The translations under genes were made by a program, and so were the position numbers. This document shows positions 5,737-6,712 of a DNA stretch of 6,712 nucleotides, in pieces; the first letter of the stretch is position 1, and every line of letters begins with the position of its first letter. Source of the DNA: Clostridia bacterium (GTDB taxonomy: Bacteria > Bacillota_A > Clostridia > Christensenellales > Aristaeellaceae); NCBI GenBank assembly GCA_017481185.1, contig JAFUPO010000385.1, positions 1-6,712 on the forward strand, read 5' to 3'. The notes below the pieces were generated by a model that was not told the DNA's origin, ran no database searches, and worked only from the letters and a program-made list of their open reading frames with translations.

Positions 5737-5811
5737 GCAAGTTCTGTATAATTATCCTTCATGTATCCATGCTCGCATTTATTACTGGCAATTTTCACTA
5801 AATTAAGGCCA
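5737..5811. other. short A/T-rich stretch between the operon promoter and the tRNA fragment
   Basis: No gene, hairpin or convincing promoter is visible here. A TATAAT on the plus strand (5747-5752) lacks a -35 partner. If the block is an integrated element, this is its right-end sequence next to the attachment repeat, where integrase arm sites might lie, but no repeated motif is obvious. Confidence 0.4.
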
Positions 5812-5884
5812 AATGGCAGACGTGACGGACTCAAAATCCGTTGGTAGCGATACCGTGTGGGTTCGGGTTCCGCCTTCGGCACCA
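5812..5884 (+). pseudogene. truncated tRNA-Leu(CAA) 3' fragment; right copy of the direct repeat
   Basis: It matches tRNA-Leu from the D loop through CCA at 70 of 73 bases. The first 13 bases of the tRNA (5' acceptor strand and start of the D arm) are absent, so no acceptor stem can form and it cannot be functional. Three transitions lie in the T arm, converting GAGTCCCAC to GGGTTCCGC. The T stem would still pair using G-T wobbles. No promoter is seen directly upstream. It is best read as the displaced original 3' end of the tRNA gene. Confidence 0.85.
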
Positions 5885-5894
5885 TGGCCGCAGC

Positions 5895-5915
5895 AAAAGC
5901 TGAGGCTTTTCTTTT
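5895..5915 (+). terminator. small intrinsic terminator behind the tRNA fragment
   Basis: AAAAGC (5895-5900) pairs with GCTTTT (5905-5910) around a TGAG loop, followed by CTTTT. It is a short 6-bp stem, weaker than the one behind the intact tRNA. It sits 10 bases after CCA, where the ancestral tRNA-Leu terminator would be expected. Confidence 0.55.
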
Positions 5916-5926
5916 ATGTCTCCTGA

Positions 5927-5955
5927 TTGATAGCTGGCAAAATTTGCTGTATAAT
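5927..5955 (+). promoter_or_regulatory. sigma-A promoter of the PIG-L deacetylase gene
   Basis: The -35 TTGATA (5927-5932) and perfect -10 TATAAT (5950-5955) have a 17-base spacer. The predicted start near 5962 leaves a leader of about 38 bases that includes AAGGAG (5985-5990). Confidence 0.85.
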
Positions 5956-5999
5956 AATGGTGAAAAATTGCACTGCAAAACATCAAGGAGATGCTCGCT

Positions 6000-6712
6000 A
6001 TGACCTATCGATCCTTAACGAGGCTTTTTGCCCTGATCGCTCTTATAACCGCAGGGCTGCTTTTTTTGGCCGACTCTGCCCTGGCCCAGGAGGCCCGGGA
6101 CCTGACTAGCGAATGTTCCTATACCGTTTCCAAGGGCTCCGGCCGCAATGTGCAGGCCCTTTATAACAAAAACTATCTGGGCTACTGGCAGGCTGCCCGA
6201 GCTAAGAATAATTACCTCCAGGTGCGCCTGCCAGAGGGGGAAACCTGCTCCGGCGTGCAGATCAAATGGGCCCAAATCAACCCTAACTGGTGCGTTGAGG
6301 TCAAGGAAGATGGCCAGTGGGTCAAGGTGGGCGGCTATGAGGCCGACTATCTGACTACCTTTACGCCCCTGCCCGATGTAACGGAGTTCCGCATCGCCTC
6401 CCATAACCGGGTGGCCAATTATCTGCGGATCAACGAGCTGATCGTGCTTTCCTCCGGGGAGCGGCCCGACTATATTCAGGTTTGGGAGCCCACCTATGAG
6501 AAGGCTGACCTTTTGCTGGTTATCGCCCATCCGGATGACGAGTACATTTTCTTCGGCGGTCTGATCCCCTACTACGGCGCTGAAAAGGGCAAGGATGTAC
6601 TGGTGGCTTACATTACCGAAAGCTCCACCGCCCGCCGAACCGAGCTTTTAGACGGGCTGTGGACTGCCGGGCAGCGCTCCTACCCCCTGACGGGCAAATG
6701 CTATGACCTCTA
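6000..6712 (+). CDS. secreted PIG-L family (LmbE-like) deacetylase, N-terminal part (runs off window)
   Basis: The frame is open from the ATG at 6000 to the end of the window, giving 237 residues. AAGGAG (5985-5990) lies 9 bases upstream. Residues 1-29 are a signal peptide: basic MTYRSLTR, a hydrophobic core, and ADSALA before QE, a good signal peptidase I site. Residues about 38-155 form a beta-rich module with many aromatic and Asn residues, ending in LRINELIVLSSG; it resembles discoidin/galactose-binding-like modules, a tentative call. The PIG-L domain begins near residue 172 with LLLVIAHPDDEYIFFGG. His177, Asp179 and Asp180 fall in the HPDDE zinc-binding motif and include the proposed catalytic Asp. 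The family removes N-acetyl groups from amino sugars such as GlcNAc-linked substrates. Export suggests action on cell-wall or environmental glycans. The later His ligand and the C-terminus are outside the window. The gene has its own promoter and is unrelated to the leftward operon. Confidence 0.88.
   Translation, partial: MTYRSLTRLFALIALITAGLLFLADSALAQEARDLTSECSYTVSKGSGRNVQALYNKNYLGYWQAARAKNNYLQVRLPEGETCSGVQIKWAQINPNWCVEVKEDGQWVKVGGYEADYLTTFTPLPDVTEFRIASHNRVANYLRINELIVLSSGERPDYIQVWEPTYEKADLLLVIAHPDDEYIFFGGLIPYYGAEKGKDVLVAYITESSTARRTELLDGLWTAGQRSYPLTGKCYDL

Larger units (their letters stand above)
1079..5884. mobile_element. putative tRNA-Leu-integrated cassette carrying the SDR operon (no recombinase)
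   Basis: The segment is bounded by direct repeats of the tRNA-Leu 3' part (1006-1078 and 5812-5884, offset 4806 bp). This matches the usual result of tyrosine-integrase insertion: the element supplies a new 3' end that restores the tRNA at one side, and the old 3' end is displaced to the other. Contents are four codirectional metabolic and regulatory genes with their own promoters and terminators. No integrase, excisionase, transposase or replication gene is present. Sampled 60-base lines inside (26/60 GC at 3001-3060, 27/60 at 4501-4560) are lower than some in the flanks (45/60 at 541-600, 35/60 at 6601-6660). The overlap between regions is large, so composition is only mildly supportive. 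A duplication of the tRNA followed by deletion is the main alternative. Confidence 0.5.

Noticed and set aside
5747..5752. TATAAT on the plus strand near the tRNA fragment
   Set aside because: There is no -35 element at the right distance, and no gene follows except the nonfunctional tRNA fragment.
5733..5978. 81-codon open frame on the minus strand over the tRNA fragment
   Set aside because: It yields the same false peptide as the tRNA antisense frame, because the DNA repeat is the same. It also runs through the SDR promoter -35 and the PIG-L promoter.
6015..6530. 171-codon open frame on the minus strand opposite the PIG-L gene
   Set aside because: The plus strand has a promoter, ribosome binding site, signal peptide and HPDDE motif. 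The minus frame has no supporting signal.

Overview
The window looks like chromosomal DNA of an endospore-forming Firmicute, most likely a gut-type member of the Clostridia. The evidence is strong AAGGAGG-type ribosome binding sites, textbook sigma-A promoters with 17-base spacers, a Firmicute-style L-lactate dehydrogenase, and a small protein resembling the spore-coat GerQ family. I cannot name the species.

Left flank (1-1117): the C-terminal part of L-lactate dehydrogenase (+) overlaps tail to tail with a GerQ-like small protein (-). Divergent from the latter is an intact tRNA-Leu(CAA), with its own near-consensus promoter and a strong hairpin terminator.

Central block (about 1118-5811): four genes all read leftward. 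In transcription order they are a short-chain dehydrogenase/reductase (SDR), an MFS transporter of the oxalate:formate antiporter/monocarboxylate type, a MatC-like dicarboxylate carrier, and a GntR/FCD regulator. A TTGACA-17-TATACT promoter drives the SDR end, followed by a palindromic candidate operator. A second promoter (TTGACC-17-TATGAT) serves the regulator alone, and a hairpin separates the two transporter genes. This reads as a self-contained, substrate-responsive uptake/exchange and oxidation unit. The substrate is probably a small organic acid or hydroxy compound, but nothing in the sequence fixes it.

Right flank (5812-6712): a 73-bp copy of the 3' part of the same tRNA-Leu (70 of 73 identical, 5' end missing), then a small terminator, a good promoter, and the start of a secreted PIG-L family deacetylase that runs off the window.

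The main discovery is structural. The four-gene operon lies between an intact tRNA-Leu and a displaced 3' fragment of that tRNA. This is the classic footprint of site-specific integration into a tRNA 3' end. The repeat-to-repeat offset is 4806 bp and the segment contains no recombinase. It may be a decayed integrative element, or a small passenger cassette mobilised in trans.
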